From an uncultured bacterium (GTDB taxonomy: Bacteria > Bipolaricaulota > Bipolaricaulia > UBA7950 > UBA9294), in assembly GCA_903859225.1 (NCBI GenBank), contig CAIOLV010000028.1, positions 1-8,973 on the forward strand: 8,973 bases of DNA, given 5' to 3'. Positions within the stretch are counted from its first letter, which is position 1. Every line of letters starts with the position of its first letter. Below, piece by piece: positions 1 to 5,627 of the stretch. The notes below the pieces were generated by a model, which was given only the letters and a program-made list of their open reading frames with translations, was not told where the DNA came from and searched no databases. The position numbers were made by a program, and so were the translations under genes.

Positions 1-563
1 CGCTCGCCCTCCTGTTCCTGCCCTTCGTGCCAAACTTCGCCGGCGGGGTGCTGCGCGTCCTCGGGTTCGGCGAGCCGCGGTGGGACGATCTCGAGACCCC
101 GGTCGGTGGGCGTCGGCTCGCGGACGAGCGGATCCTGCTCCAGAGGATCGACGTCGAGGAGATTCGCTCAAAGATCGAAGCACAGAAGGCCGCCGCGGCA
201 CCCGCGACGGCGGCGCATGCGCATGCGGCAACGGCTGAGGGCGGTGGTGCGTCGTTCGAGGACTTTCAGCGCCTGGATCTTCGGGTGGGGGTCGTCCGCG
301 AAGTGGCTCCCGTCGAGGGTGCAGACAAGCTGTGGCGCCTCTCCGTCGACCTCGGAGCGGGAATGCGGACATGCGTCGCTGGTCTGCGTGGGTCGTATGA
401 GGCGAACGCTCTCCTCGGGAAGTCGGTGGTCGTCGTCGCGAACCTCGCGCCGCGAACGATTCGCGGCATCCGCTCGGAGGTCATGATCTTGGCGACGCAA
501 GGGGAGAAGGTTGTCGTGATCGCACCGGATGGGTCGGTCGATCCGGGCAGCGCGGTGGGGTAG
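1..563 (+). CDS. metG: Methionine--tRNA ligase, C-terminal part (5' end outside window)
   Basis: The reading frame is open from base 3 to the TAG at 561-563, so only about the last 186 residues are present. Methionyl-tRNA synthetase charges tRNA-Met in the cytoplasm. The first visible residues (LLFLPFVPNFAGGVLRVLG) match the end of the anticodon-binding helical domain, and ERILLQRID matches the segment that closes the core enzyme. An Ala/His-rich linker (about bases 180-255) follows. The last ~100 residues form a Trbp111-like OB-fold tRNA-binding domain, starting at FEDFQRLDLRVG and containing NLAPRTIRGIRSEVM, the counterpart of the usual 'P..IRG..S.GM' motif. In bacterial MetG this appended domain usually mediates dimerisation and tRNA capture. 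A GTG at 27 is internal and is not the start. The catalytic Rossmann domain lies upstream of the window. The family assignment is secure. Confidence 0.93.
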   Translation, partial: LALLFLPFVPNFAGGVLRVLGFGEPRWDDLETPVGGRRLADERILLQRIDVEEIRSKIEAQKAAAAPATAAHAHAATAEGGGASFEDFQRLDLRVGVVREVAPVEGADKLWRLSVDLGAGMRTCVAGLRGSYEANALLGKSVVVVANLAPRTIRGIRSEVMILATQGEKVVVIAPDGSVDPGSAVG

Positions 564-565
564 TG

Positions 566-594
566 TTGCAGGGTTGAGACGTGGCCGCTACCAT
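566..594 (+). promoter_or_regulatory. Possible weak sigma70-type promoter before rplU
   Basis: TTGCAG (566-571) and TACCAT (589-594) are separated by 17 bases. This would place a transcription start about 15 bases before the rplU ATG. The match to consensus is only 3/6 and 4/6, and such matches arise by chance, so this is a candidate only. The 53-base gap after metG is the largest in the first 3 kb, which makes a promoter here reasonable. Confidence 0.3.
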
Positions 595-616
595 CAGCTC
601 TTGATTGGGGTGAAAG

Positions 617-931
617 ATGTACGCAGTCATTGAGACGTGTGGAAGACAGTACCGGGTTGAGCAGGGAATGGAATTGGAGCATGAGCTCCTGCCGCACGTC
701 GAAGTCGGCGCCGAAGTCGAGTTCGACAAGGTCCTGCTCTGGGTGACGGATGAGGGAGTGCAAGTAGGAGCTCCCTATCTCTCCGGCGTCACGGTGAAAG
801 GTGAAGTCAAGAGCACCGGCCGCGGGGACAAGATCATCATCTACAAGTACAAGCCGAAGAAGGGCTATCGCCGAAAGCAAGGCCACCGACAAGGGTTCAT
901 GATCACGACGATCACGGCGATCGGTGGGTAG
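617..931 (+). CDS. rplU: 50S ribosomal protein L21
   Basis: This encodes 104 residues, the usual length for bacterial L21, a 23S rRNA-binding protein of the large subunit. It begins MYAVIETCGRQYRVEQG, which matches the family N-terminus; the usual GGKQYRV appears here as CGRQYRV. The family C-terminal block is also present (YKYKPKKGYRRKQGHRQ, then a short hydrophobic end). The ATG is preceded by a GGGGTG stretch at a suitable distance. It is the first gene of the conserved rplU-prp-rpmA-obg cluster, and the next gene follows after about 10 bases. The assignment is certain. Confidence 0.97.
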   Translation: MYAVIETCGRQYRVEQGMELEHELLPHVEVGAEVEFDKVLLWVTDEGVQVGAPYLSGVTVKGEVKSTGRGDKIIIYKYKPKKGYRRKQGHRQGFMITTITAIGG

Positions 932-941
932 GGAGACCAGT

Positions 942-1268
942 TTGGGCGAGATCCTCGTGCAGCGCGACGAATCGAATCGCGTGATCGGCGTGGTTGTCCG
1001 CGGCGTCCGGCAGTTGACGACGCTCGGAGCGACCATCTCTACTCTGTTGGAGGCTGCCGCCACCAGCTTGGCGGAGTACCTTCACGTCTCGGTGGAGAGT
1101 TCTTTCGGCGCCGACATGACGCTCGTCGTGGATCGAGGAGACCCGCACCTGGACCGAGAGCTCGACGCGATTCTCGAGACGCTGGTCGTGGGATTTCGGT
1201 TGCTCGAACGCGACCACGCCAAGAGCGTCACCCTGCATGAGGAGACGGTCGGGGTCGAGGTCCTGTAA
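942..1268 (+). CDS. Prp-family protein (L27 N-terminal protease family) lacking both catalytic residues
   Basis: I chose the TTG at 942 because AGGGAG (930-935) sits six bases upstream; a GTG at 924 in the same frame lacks such a site and would overlap rplU. The product is 108 residues, the normal Prp length. Its position between rplU and rpmA is the classic prp locus. The fold signature is visible: an N-terminal strand (EILVQRD), the glycine at 21, G29 and I32 of the active-site loop-helix, and a C-terminal helix resembling the family's 'LLETL..GL..IEE.' block. Prp normally removes a short N-terminal extension from L27 with a Cys-His dyad (His22 and Cys34 in the Staphylococcus aureus enzyme). 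Here, in the same numbering, position 22 is Val, position 34 is Thr, and the usual Asp31 is Thr. The protein contains no cysteine, and its only histidines are near residue 48 and in the C-terminal half. Proteolysis by the known mechanism is therefore not possible. The family call rests on remembered sequences plus locus. It could be a pseudoenzyme, an L27 chaperone or a decaying relic, although the frame is intact. Confidence 0.8.
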   Translation: MGEILVQRDESNRVIGVVVRGVRQLTTLGATISTLLEAAATSLAEYLHVSVESSFGADMTLVVDRGDPHLDRELDAILETLVVGFRLLERDHAKSVTLHEETVGVEVL

Positions 1269-1277
1269 GGAGTTGAG

Positions 1278-1538
1278 ATGGCGCATAAGACAAGTACGGG
1301 CTCAACGCAGAACGTGCATGATAGCCCAGGCCAACGGTTGGGAGTGAAGCGGTTCGGCGGCGAGCTCGTCAATGCCGGTGCGATCATCGTCCGGCAACGG
1401 GGCACGAAGTTCGCTCCCGGGCGCAACGTCGGTCTTGGGCGAGATTTCACGATCTTCGCCATGGTCGCCGGCGTCGTGCACTTCGAGAACCGCGGCAAGA
1501 TGATCGTCAGTGTCCTGCCCGTCGAGTCAGGAGACTAG
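1278..1538 (+). CDS. rpmA: 50S ribosomal protein L27
   Basis: This encodes 86 residues. L27 lies near the peptidyl transferase centre, with its N-terminal tail contacting tRNA ends. The ATG is preceded by TAAGGAG (1266-1272), which contains the stop codon of the upstream gene, so translation is probably coupled. The protein starts directly at MAHKTSTGSTQN, corresponding to the mature N-terminus in species without a cleavable extension. Core blocks include LGVKRFGGE, VRQRGTKFAPGRNVGLG and the FENRGK region. The usual N-G-R-D-S segment reads N-V-H-D-S, an uncommon variant. The lack of an extension fits the missing catalytic residues in the neighbouring Prp-like protein. Confidence 0.97.
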   Translation: MAHKTSTGSTQNVHDSPGQRLGVKRFGGELVNAGAIIVRQRGTKFAPGRNVGLGRDFTIFAMVAGVVHFENRGKMIVSVLPVESGD

Positions 1539-1565
1539 GCTGCCACGAGTGGGTTCTCAACACTG

Positions 1566-2840
1566 ATGTTCGTCGATGAAGCAACCATTCGCGTCCACGG
1601 CGGGCGCGGCGGTGGTGGAGTCATCCACTTTCTCGCTTGTCGCCACAACCCCCGCGGGGGCCCGGACGGCGGCAACGGCGCAGCTGGCGGGGCGGTCATC
1701 CTCGTGGCCTCTCCGAGCATGTCGACCCTCTACTCGTTCCGCAATCGTCCCTTGTTCGTGGCTGACAGCGGAGGGAGCGGCGGCGAGAACAACCGCGCCG
1801 GTGCGTGCGGCGAAGATCGCATTATCCATGTCCCCGTCGGAACGATCGTGCGCGACGAGCGGTCGGGCGAGGTCTTGGCCGATCTCGCGCTCCCGGGTGA
1901 CGAAGTCGTTGTGGCGCGCGGCGGCGAGGGCGGGCGGGGCAACTCCAGCTTCGCGGGCCCGTCGCGCACGACGCCCCGCCTGTGCGAGCGCGGGCTCCCG
2001 GGAGAGGCGAGGACGCTGCGGCTCGAACTGCGACTGATCGCCGACGTCGGGATCATCGGCTACCCCAATGTCGGGAAGTCGAGTCTCATCTCGTCCGTCT
2101 CTGGCAAGCACGCCAAGGTGGCTGACTACCCGTTCACGACTTTGATTCCCAATCTCGGCGTGGTCGACGTCGACGGCCGCCATCAGTTCGTCGCGGTGGA
2201 TGTTCCAGGGCTGATCGACGGCGCCCACGCCGGACGCGGACTTGGTGATCGCTTCCTTCGACACGTCGAACGGACCCGCGTCCTCATCCATCTCGTCGAT
2301 CTCGCGGCGCTCGACGGGCGCGACCCCGTGGAGGATCTGCAGCGCATCAACGGCGAGCTCAAGGCGTTCAACCCCGCGTTGGCAGAGCGGCCGCAGATTG
2401 TTGCGGGGAACAAAACGGACCTTCTCCAGGAAGATCAGATCGAGGCACTGCGGGGCAAGTTCGCCGCGTCGGGCATCGACTTGTTGCCGATCTCCGTGGC
2501 GACGATGCGCGGCGTGCGGGAGCTCATCCAGCGTGCGTATCGCGCCTTGGAGCAGGAGCGTTCGCGCGACGTGATCGCGCCGAGCGCGATCCGGAGACGC
2601 GTATATCGATACGAGGGCGAAACAGGATTCGAGGTCAGCCGAGCCGCCGACGCGTTCGTCGTTTCCGGCCGTTCCGTCGAGAACGTGGCGCGGAAGCTCG
2701 TCCTGTCGACGCGAGATGCGCCAGAGTACCTGGCGGACCGCCTCGAGAGAATGGGCGCGCTCAAGGAGCTACGCCGCATCGGGTACCAGGACGGCGACCC
2801 ACTCCGCATCGGCGAGGTTCGCGTTGAGCTTTCGCCATAG
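1566..2840 (+). CDS. obgE: Obg-family ribosome-assembly GTPase
   Basis: This encodes 424 residues with the full three-domain layout. The glycine-rich OBG fold covers about residues 1-158 (FVDEATIRVHGGRGGGG, then GGPDGGNGAAGG). The GTPase domain follows with G1 GYPNVGKSS (165-173), G2 PFTT (189-192), G3 DVPGL (212-216) and G4 NKTD (282-285); the G5 loop reads ISVAT instead of the usual ISA. The C-terminal OCT domain begins near residue 341 and is complete. Obg binds the 50S subunit, acts in late large-subunit assembly and is linked to the stringent response. It sits after rpmA, as in many bacteria. No good Shine-Dalgarno sequence precedes the ATG; the upstream 27 bases hold only a weak GAGTGGG. 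The OBG domain is divergent at the usual FRREKYVP segment (here FLACRHNP). Confidence 0.96.
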   Translation: MFVDEATIRVHGGRGGGGVIHFLACRHNPRGGPDGGNGAAGGAVILVASPSMSTLYSFRNRPLFVADSGGSGGENNRAGACGEDRIIHVPVGTIVRDERSGEVLADLALPGDEVVVARGGEGGRGNSSFAGPSRTTPRLCERGLPGEARTLRLELRLIADVGIIGYPNVGKSSLISSVSGKHAKVADYPFTTLIPNLGVVDVDGRHQFVAVDVPGLIDGAHAGRGLGDRFLRHVERTRVLIHLVDLAALDGRDPVEDLQRINGELKAFNPALAERPQIVAGNKTDLLQEDQIEALRGKFAASGIDLLPISVATMRGVRELIQRAYRALEQERSRDVIAPSAIRRRVYRYEGETGFEVSRAADAFVVSGRSVENVARKLVLSTRDAPEYLADRLERMGALKELRRIGYQDGDPLRIGEVRVELSP

Positions 2841-3462
2841 GGTCGGGCTGTTCGGCGGTACGTTCGACCCACCGCATCGCGCGCACCTGCTCGTGGCGCA
2901 GGAGGCGCTCCGCCAGTGCGGCTTGCGTCGCGTCATCCTCATTCCGAATGGCGTCCCGCCGCAGAAGGGCGACCCTCTCGAGACGGGAGAAGACCGGTTC
3001 CGAATGGTGCAGGCCCTCGTCCGGGGGCGGCGGGGCCTCTCGGCGTCGCGAGTCGAGATCGATCGGGAAGGCCCGTCCTACACCATTGACACGATTCGCG
3101 CGATGAAGGATGATTGTCCAGAAGGGCTGTGCTTCATTTTGGGAGCCGACCGGTTGCTGGGGATCGACACGTGGAGGGAATCCAGAGCGCTCTTGCGATC
3201 TGTTCCGTTCATCGTCGCGCCACGGCCGGGAGTCTCGTTGTCGCAGTTTGTCGGCACCCCCTATGATGAGGCGACTCTTCATGTGCTCGAGATGGCCCCC
3301 GTCGACCTCTCTTCATCGTTTGTGCGAGAGATGGCGGAGCAAGGAAAGGACATCGAGGCGTGGGTCCCTCGGGGCGTAGCGAAGTACGTCCGGGAGCACG
3401 GGCTGTACCGGGCGGGGGAGCGGAAGGGATCGCAGGGAATAGGAGGTTCGTATCGACAGTAG
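2824..3462 (+). CDS. nadD: Nicotinate-nucleotide adenylyltransferase
   Basis: This enzyme transfers AMP to nicotinate mononucleotide to make deamido-NAD in NAD synthesis. The open frame extends upstream, but homology begins at VGLFGGTFDPPHRAH, so the TTG at 2824, with GGCGAGG about seven bases before it, is the likely start. It overlaps the last 17 bases of obg. The product is 212 residues, normal for NadD. Motifs include the nucleotidyltransferase signature GGTFDPPHRAH (about residues 10-20), EGPSYTIDTI, GADRLLGIDTW and the C-terminal SSSFVRE block. The C-terminal family core ends near YVREHGLY; the following 16 residues (GERKGSQGIGGSYRQ region) form an extra tail whose DNA contains the infC ribosome binding site. 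obg-nadD adjacency is common. Confidence 0.93.
   Translation: MSFRHRVGLFGGTFDPPHRAHLLVAQEALRQCGLRRVILIPNGVPPQKGDPLETGEDRFRMVQALVRGRRGLSASRVEIDREGPSYTIDTIRAMKDDCPEGLCFILGADRLLGIDTWRESRALLRSVPFIVAPRPGVSLSQFVGTPYDEATLHVLEMAPVDLSSSFVREMAEQGKDIEAWVPRGVAKYVREHGLYRAGERKGSQGIGGSYRQ
3441..3454 (+). promoter_or_regulatory. Strong ribosome binding site placed for an ATC start of infC
   Basis: A perfect AGGAGG (3441-3446) is followed by five bases and then an in-frame ATC at 3452-3454. The in-frame ATG at 3467 is 20 bases from this site, and only GGAAG directly abuts it, which is too close. An in-frame TAG at 3440-3442 excludes any start further upstream. The site lies inside the 3' end of nadD. Confidence 0.7.
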
Positions 3463-3961
3463 GAAGATGCGGGTGAACGAGCGAATCCGTGTTCCGGAGG
3501 TCCGGGTCATCGACGAGAACGGCGAGAACCTGGGCGTCCTGGCGACGGACAAGGCGATTGCGATCGCCAAGGAGAGAAAGCTGGACCTGGTTGAGGTGGC
3601 TCCGCAGGCTAGCCCGCCCGTATGCAAGATCGTGGACTTCGGGAAGTACTACTACCAGCAGGAGAAGCGGGAACGCAAGCAGCAGCACCGCTCGAAGCTG
3701 AAGGAGATCAAGTTCACGATCAAGATCGGGGAGCATGATTTCCAGACGAAGCTGAACCGGGTTCGCGAATTTCTGTCAGACGGAGACATGGTTCGCGTCA
3801 GCATCTTCTTCCGAGGTCGTGAGATCATCCATGCCAGCAAGGGGCACGAACTCCTGCGCCGCGTGGAGGAAGAGGTCAAGGACATCGCCCGCGTCGAGGG
3901 CCAGCCGATGGCCAAGGGCAAGATCCTGCAGATGATGGTCGTGCCGTCGCAGCAGACCTAG
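3452..3961 (+). CDS. infC: Translation initiation factor IF-3 (probable ATC start)
   Basis: IF3 binds the 30S subunit, prevents premature 50S joining and rejects non-canonical start codons and wrong initiator pairing. From ATC 3452 the protein is 169 residues; from ATG 3467 it would be 164. The N-domain contains VNERIRVPEVRVIDENGENLG, then LDLVEVAP and PPVCKIVDFGKY. A charged linker follows (QQEKRERKQQHRSKLKEIKF), then the C-domain with IKIGEHDFQTKL, RVSIFFRGREI and the final ILQMMVVPS. The ATC start is preferred for three reasons: AGGAGG lies five bases upstream, an in-frame TAG closes the frame just before it, and the resulting N-terminus has the same length before the NE.IR block as Bacillus IF3. 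Non-canonical infC starts (AUU in Escherichia coli) are known to give autoregulation by IF3. The start overlaps the nadD stop by 11 bases. The gene call is certain; the start is an inference, and 3467 is the conventional alternative. Confidence 0.95.
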   Translation: MDSRKMRVNERIRVPEVRVIDENGENLGVLATDKAIAIAKERKLDLVEVAPQASPPVCKIVDFGKYYYQQEKRERKQQHRSKLKEIKFTIKIGEHDFQTKLNRVREFLSDGDMVRVSIFFRGREIIHASKGHELLRRVEEEVKDIARVEGQPMAKGKILQMMVVPSQQT

Positions 3962-3984
3962 ACGACACGAGGAGGAGAGGCAGC

Positions 3985-4188
3985 GTGCCGAAGCAGAGAA
4001 CGCATTCCGCTTCAAAGAAACGCTTCACGCGGTCGAAAGGCGGGAAGCTCTTCCACGTGATGTCGAACTACTGGCACAAGAACGTGAAGAAGAGCCCGAA
4101 GGCGAAACGACACGCGAGGAAGGCGAAGCAGGTGACCGGGGGACTCGAGAAGATGTTGTCCCGGATGATCGGGAAGAAGAAGCGGTAG
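3985..4188 (+). CDS. rpmI: 50S ribosomal protein L35
   Basis: This encodes 67 residues, a normal length, starting at GTG with AGGAGG (3970-3975) nine bases upstream. The sequence is very basic, with the L35 pattern PKQRTHSASKKRFTRSKGGK near the N-terminus and a lysine/arginine-rich C-terminus (MIGKKKR). It stands between infC and rplT, as in nearly all bacteria. In studied species the three genes are co-transcribed and can be repressed by L20 binding the mRNA; I see no clear L20 target here and do not claim one. Confidence 0.96.
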   Translation: MPKQRTHSASKKRFTRSKGGKLFHVMSNYWHKNVKKSPKAKRHARKAKQVTGGLEKMLSRMIGKKKR

Positions 4189-4216
4189 GCCCCGGCGGGG
4201 AACGAAGGAGAAGAGC

Positions 4217-4579
4217 ATGCCACGAGCACGTGGAGGCAACAAAAGACTACAGAGCCGGAAGAAGATTCTGACTCTCGCCAAGGGCTTTAAGGGCAAGCGG
4301 GGCAGATCGCACCGCATTGCCAAGCAGGCGGTAATGAAGGCCCTGAAGAACAGCTACATCGGGCGCCGCCTGAAGAAGCGAAACTTCCGAAGCCTTTGGA
4401 TCACGCGGATCGGGGCAGCCGCGAAACAGAATGGGCTGTCGTATTCGACTCTCCTCGGCGGCCTGATCAAGCGAGGCGTTGTCCTCAACCGCAAGATGCT
4501 CGCTGACATCGCCGCTCGCGATCCGGGGACCTTCGCGGAGATCGCGAAGGTGGCGAAGGAAGAGGCCCAGAAGGGCTAG
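4217..4579 (+). CDS. rplT: 50S ribosomal protein L20
   Basis: This encodes 120 residues with ATG at 4217 and AAGGAG (4205-4210) six bases upstream. L20 is an early 50S assembly protein with a long basic N-terminal extension and a globular C-domain. The visible signatures are KKILTLAKGFKGKRGRS, the AVMKALKNSYIGRRLKKR helix, FRSLWITRI (family: FR.LWI.RINAA) and NGLSYSTLLGGL followed by NRKMLADIA. It closes the infC-rpmI-rplT operon; a hairpin follows about 107 bases later. Confidence 0.97.
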   Translation: MPRARGGNKRLQSRKKILTLAKGFKGKRGRSHRIAKQAVMKALKNSYIGRRLKKRNFRSLWITRIGAAAKQNGLSYSTLLGGLIKRGVVLNRKMLADIAARDPGTFAEIAKVAKEEAQKG

Positions 4580-4686
4580 CGAGTGATGCCGAACCGCGCG
4601 TGCCGTGGTGCGATGCAGGCGGGACGGAAACGGCGTCCGGCCGGGGCCGCGCGAGAGATCTGGGACGAAATCGAGCGAGGAGTCTG
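4580..4686 (+). other. Spacer after rplT, GC-rich, with minor hairpins only
   Basis: This stretch has no gene I can support. It contains a small hairpin GGACG/CGTCC around 4623-4640 and GGCC repeats just after it. I looked for a T-box or L20-type leader and saw no conserved elements. It probably forms the 3' untranslated part of the infC operon. Confidence 0.5.
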
Positions 4687-4716
4687 GAGGTCACCGTCGT
4701 GGTGACCTCTTCCTTT
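4687..4716 (+). terminator. Perfect 9-bp hairpin with pyrimidine tail: probable terminator of the infC operon, or RBS-masking hairpin
   Basis: GAGGTCACC (4687-4695) and GGTGACCTC (4701-4709) are perfect complements around a five-base GTCGT loop, followed by TTCCTTT. It lies after rplT and before folB, so an intrinsic terminator is the simplest reading, although the T-tract is interrupted by two Cs. The same hairpin contains GGAGG (4686-4690) in its left arm and in-frame GTG codons at 4699 and 4702, which leaves room for a regulatory role if folB starts there. Confidence 0.55.
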
Positions 4717-4758
4717 GGAATCGGAAGCAACGAAGGATCGGGAATCGGTGGGAAGGAG

Positions 4759-5139
4759 TTGGGCGTCGAGACCCAGCTGGGCGTCGAGGGCATTGAGGTC
4801 ACCGCGTATCACGGCGTCTATGACGACGAGAAGGAGCGCGGGAGACGTTTTCGGATCGACGTTCACGTTAAGGGAGAGTGGAGCGATGCTGTGCGGAGCG
4901 ATGACCTCCGCGACACGCTCGACTACGACGCCATCGTGCAACACATCCACCGCGTGAACCAGCGGCGACGTTTTCACCTCATCGAGTCCTTCGCCGGGGC
5001 GATCGCGGACGACCTGCTGCACGACTTCCCCGGGCTGCTCGAGGCGCGCGTGTGCGTCCGGAAGCTGGCCTTTCCGGAGTGGGGACCGAAGGCATGCGCG
5101 GTAGCTGTAGTGACGAGGCGCCCTGCGCAGGGCGAGTAG
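4759..5139 (+). CDS. folB: Dihydroneopterin aldolase
   Basis: FolB converts dihydroneopterin to 6-hydroxymethyl-dihydropterin and glycolaldehyde in folate synthesis. The family core is clear: VEGIEVTAYHGVYDDEKERG (normally YHGV...E with a substrate-site Glu), TLDYDAIV, the HLIESFAGAIADDLL helix with its conserved Glu, and VRKLAFPEWG, where the Lys of the usual K-P motif is kept and the Pro is Leu. The start is uncertain. From the TTG at 4759 the product is 126 residues, close to the usual ~120, but AAGGAG directly abuts it, with only a weaker GGTGG at better spacing. A GTG at 4699 has GGAGG eight bases upstream and would add a 20-residue Gly/Ser-rich stretch not expected in FolB. The open frame continues up to 4600 with no family similarity. 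folK follows with a 46-base overlap. Confidence 0.88.
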   Translation: MGVETQLGVEGIEVTAYHGVYDDEKERGRRFRIDVHVKGEWSDAVRSDDLRDTLDYDAIVQHIHRVNQRRRFHLIESFAGAIADDLLHDFPGLLEARVCVRKLAFPEWGPKACAVAVVTRRPAQGE

Positions 5140-5627
5140 AGGCGTACTTGCTGTTCGGATCGAATCTGGGAGACCGGCGGCGATCGATCGAGCGAGGACT
5201 CTCGGCGCTGGAGCAGCATGGCGTCGAGTGGACGGCTCGCTCGTCGTTCTACGAGACGGAGCCGGTGGGCGTCGAAGACCAGCCCTGGTTCCTCAATCTC
5301 GCGGCACGCGGCAACGTGTCGCTCTCCCCGCGAGCGCTCCTGGCGCTGTGCAAGACCACAGAGGAGGCTGCGGGGAGACAGGACGCCATCCGATTCGGTC
5401 CGCGCACACTCGACATCGACATCCTCCTGTACGGCCAGCTCGAGGTCGAAGAGCCCGACTTGGTGATTCCGCACGCCCGATTGTGCGAGCGACGGTTCGC
5501 GCTCGTCCCGCTGCTCGAGATTGCGCCGGATCTCGCGGACTTCCGGGATGGACGGCCTTTCGCCGTCATTCTGCGGGGACTCGATGAAGGAAAGAAGGTG
5601 GCGAAATCGACGACAAGAGAATTCTGA
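5094..5627 (+). CDS. folK: 2-amino-4-hydroxy-6-hydroxymethyldihydropteridine diphosphokinase (HPPK)
   Basis: This enzyme transfers pyrophosphate from ATP to 6-hydroxymethyl-dihydropterin, the step right after FolB. The ATG at 5094 gives 177 residues; family homology begins near YLLFGSNLGDR. HPPK motifs in order are FGSNLGDR, SSFYETEPVG, QPWFLNLA, the signature RFGPRTLDIDILLYG with its Asp pair for Mg-ATP, and IPHARLCERRFALVPLLEIAP. The roughly 15 residues before the core (RGSCSDEAPCAGR) are non-conserved and arise from overlap with the end of folB. folB-folK pairing is common, but folP and folE are not in view. The last codons overlap the proposed start of the RNase gene. Confidence 0.94.
   Translation: MRGSCSDEAPCAGRVEAYLLFGSNLGDRRRSIERGLSALEQHGVEWTARSSFYETEPVGVEDQPWFLNLAARGNVSLSPRALLALCKTTEEAAGRQDAIRFGPRTLDIDILLYGQLEVEEPDLVIPHARLCERRFALVPLLEIAPDLADFRDGRPFAVILRGLDEGKKVAKSTTREF

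Noticed and set aside
924..941. GTG at 924 as start of the Prp-like gene
   Set aside because: It overlaps the end of rplU and lacks a ribosome site, whereas the TTG at 942 has AGGGAG six bases upstream and gives the family-typical N-terminus.
266..1063. 265-codon open frame on the minus strand across metG, rplU and the prp-like gene
   Set aside because: It is antisense to three recognisable genes, has no ribosome site of note and no recognisable domain.
1557..2291. 244-codon minus-strand open frame opposite obg
   Set aside because: It is a shadow of the glycine-rich and GC-biased obg codons; no family features.
4600..4758. Upstream part of the open frame leading into folB, as coding sequence
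   Set aside because: The translation (Arg/Gly-rich) has no FolB similarity, it crosses the perfect hairpin, and the product would be far longer than the family.
4580..4760. T-box or ribosomal-protein leader upstream of folB
   Set aside because: The spacing after rplT is where a pheS T-box is often found, but I see neither the T-box bulge sequence nor a specifier stem, and the next gene is folB rather than a tRNA synthetase.
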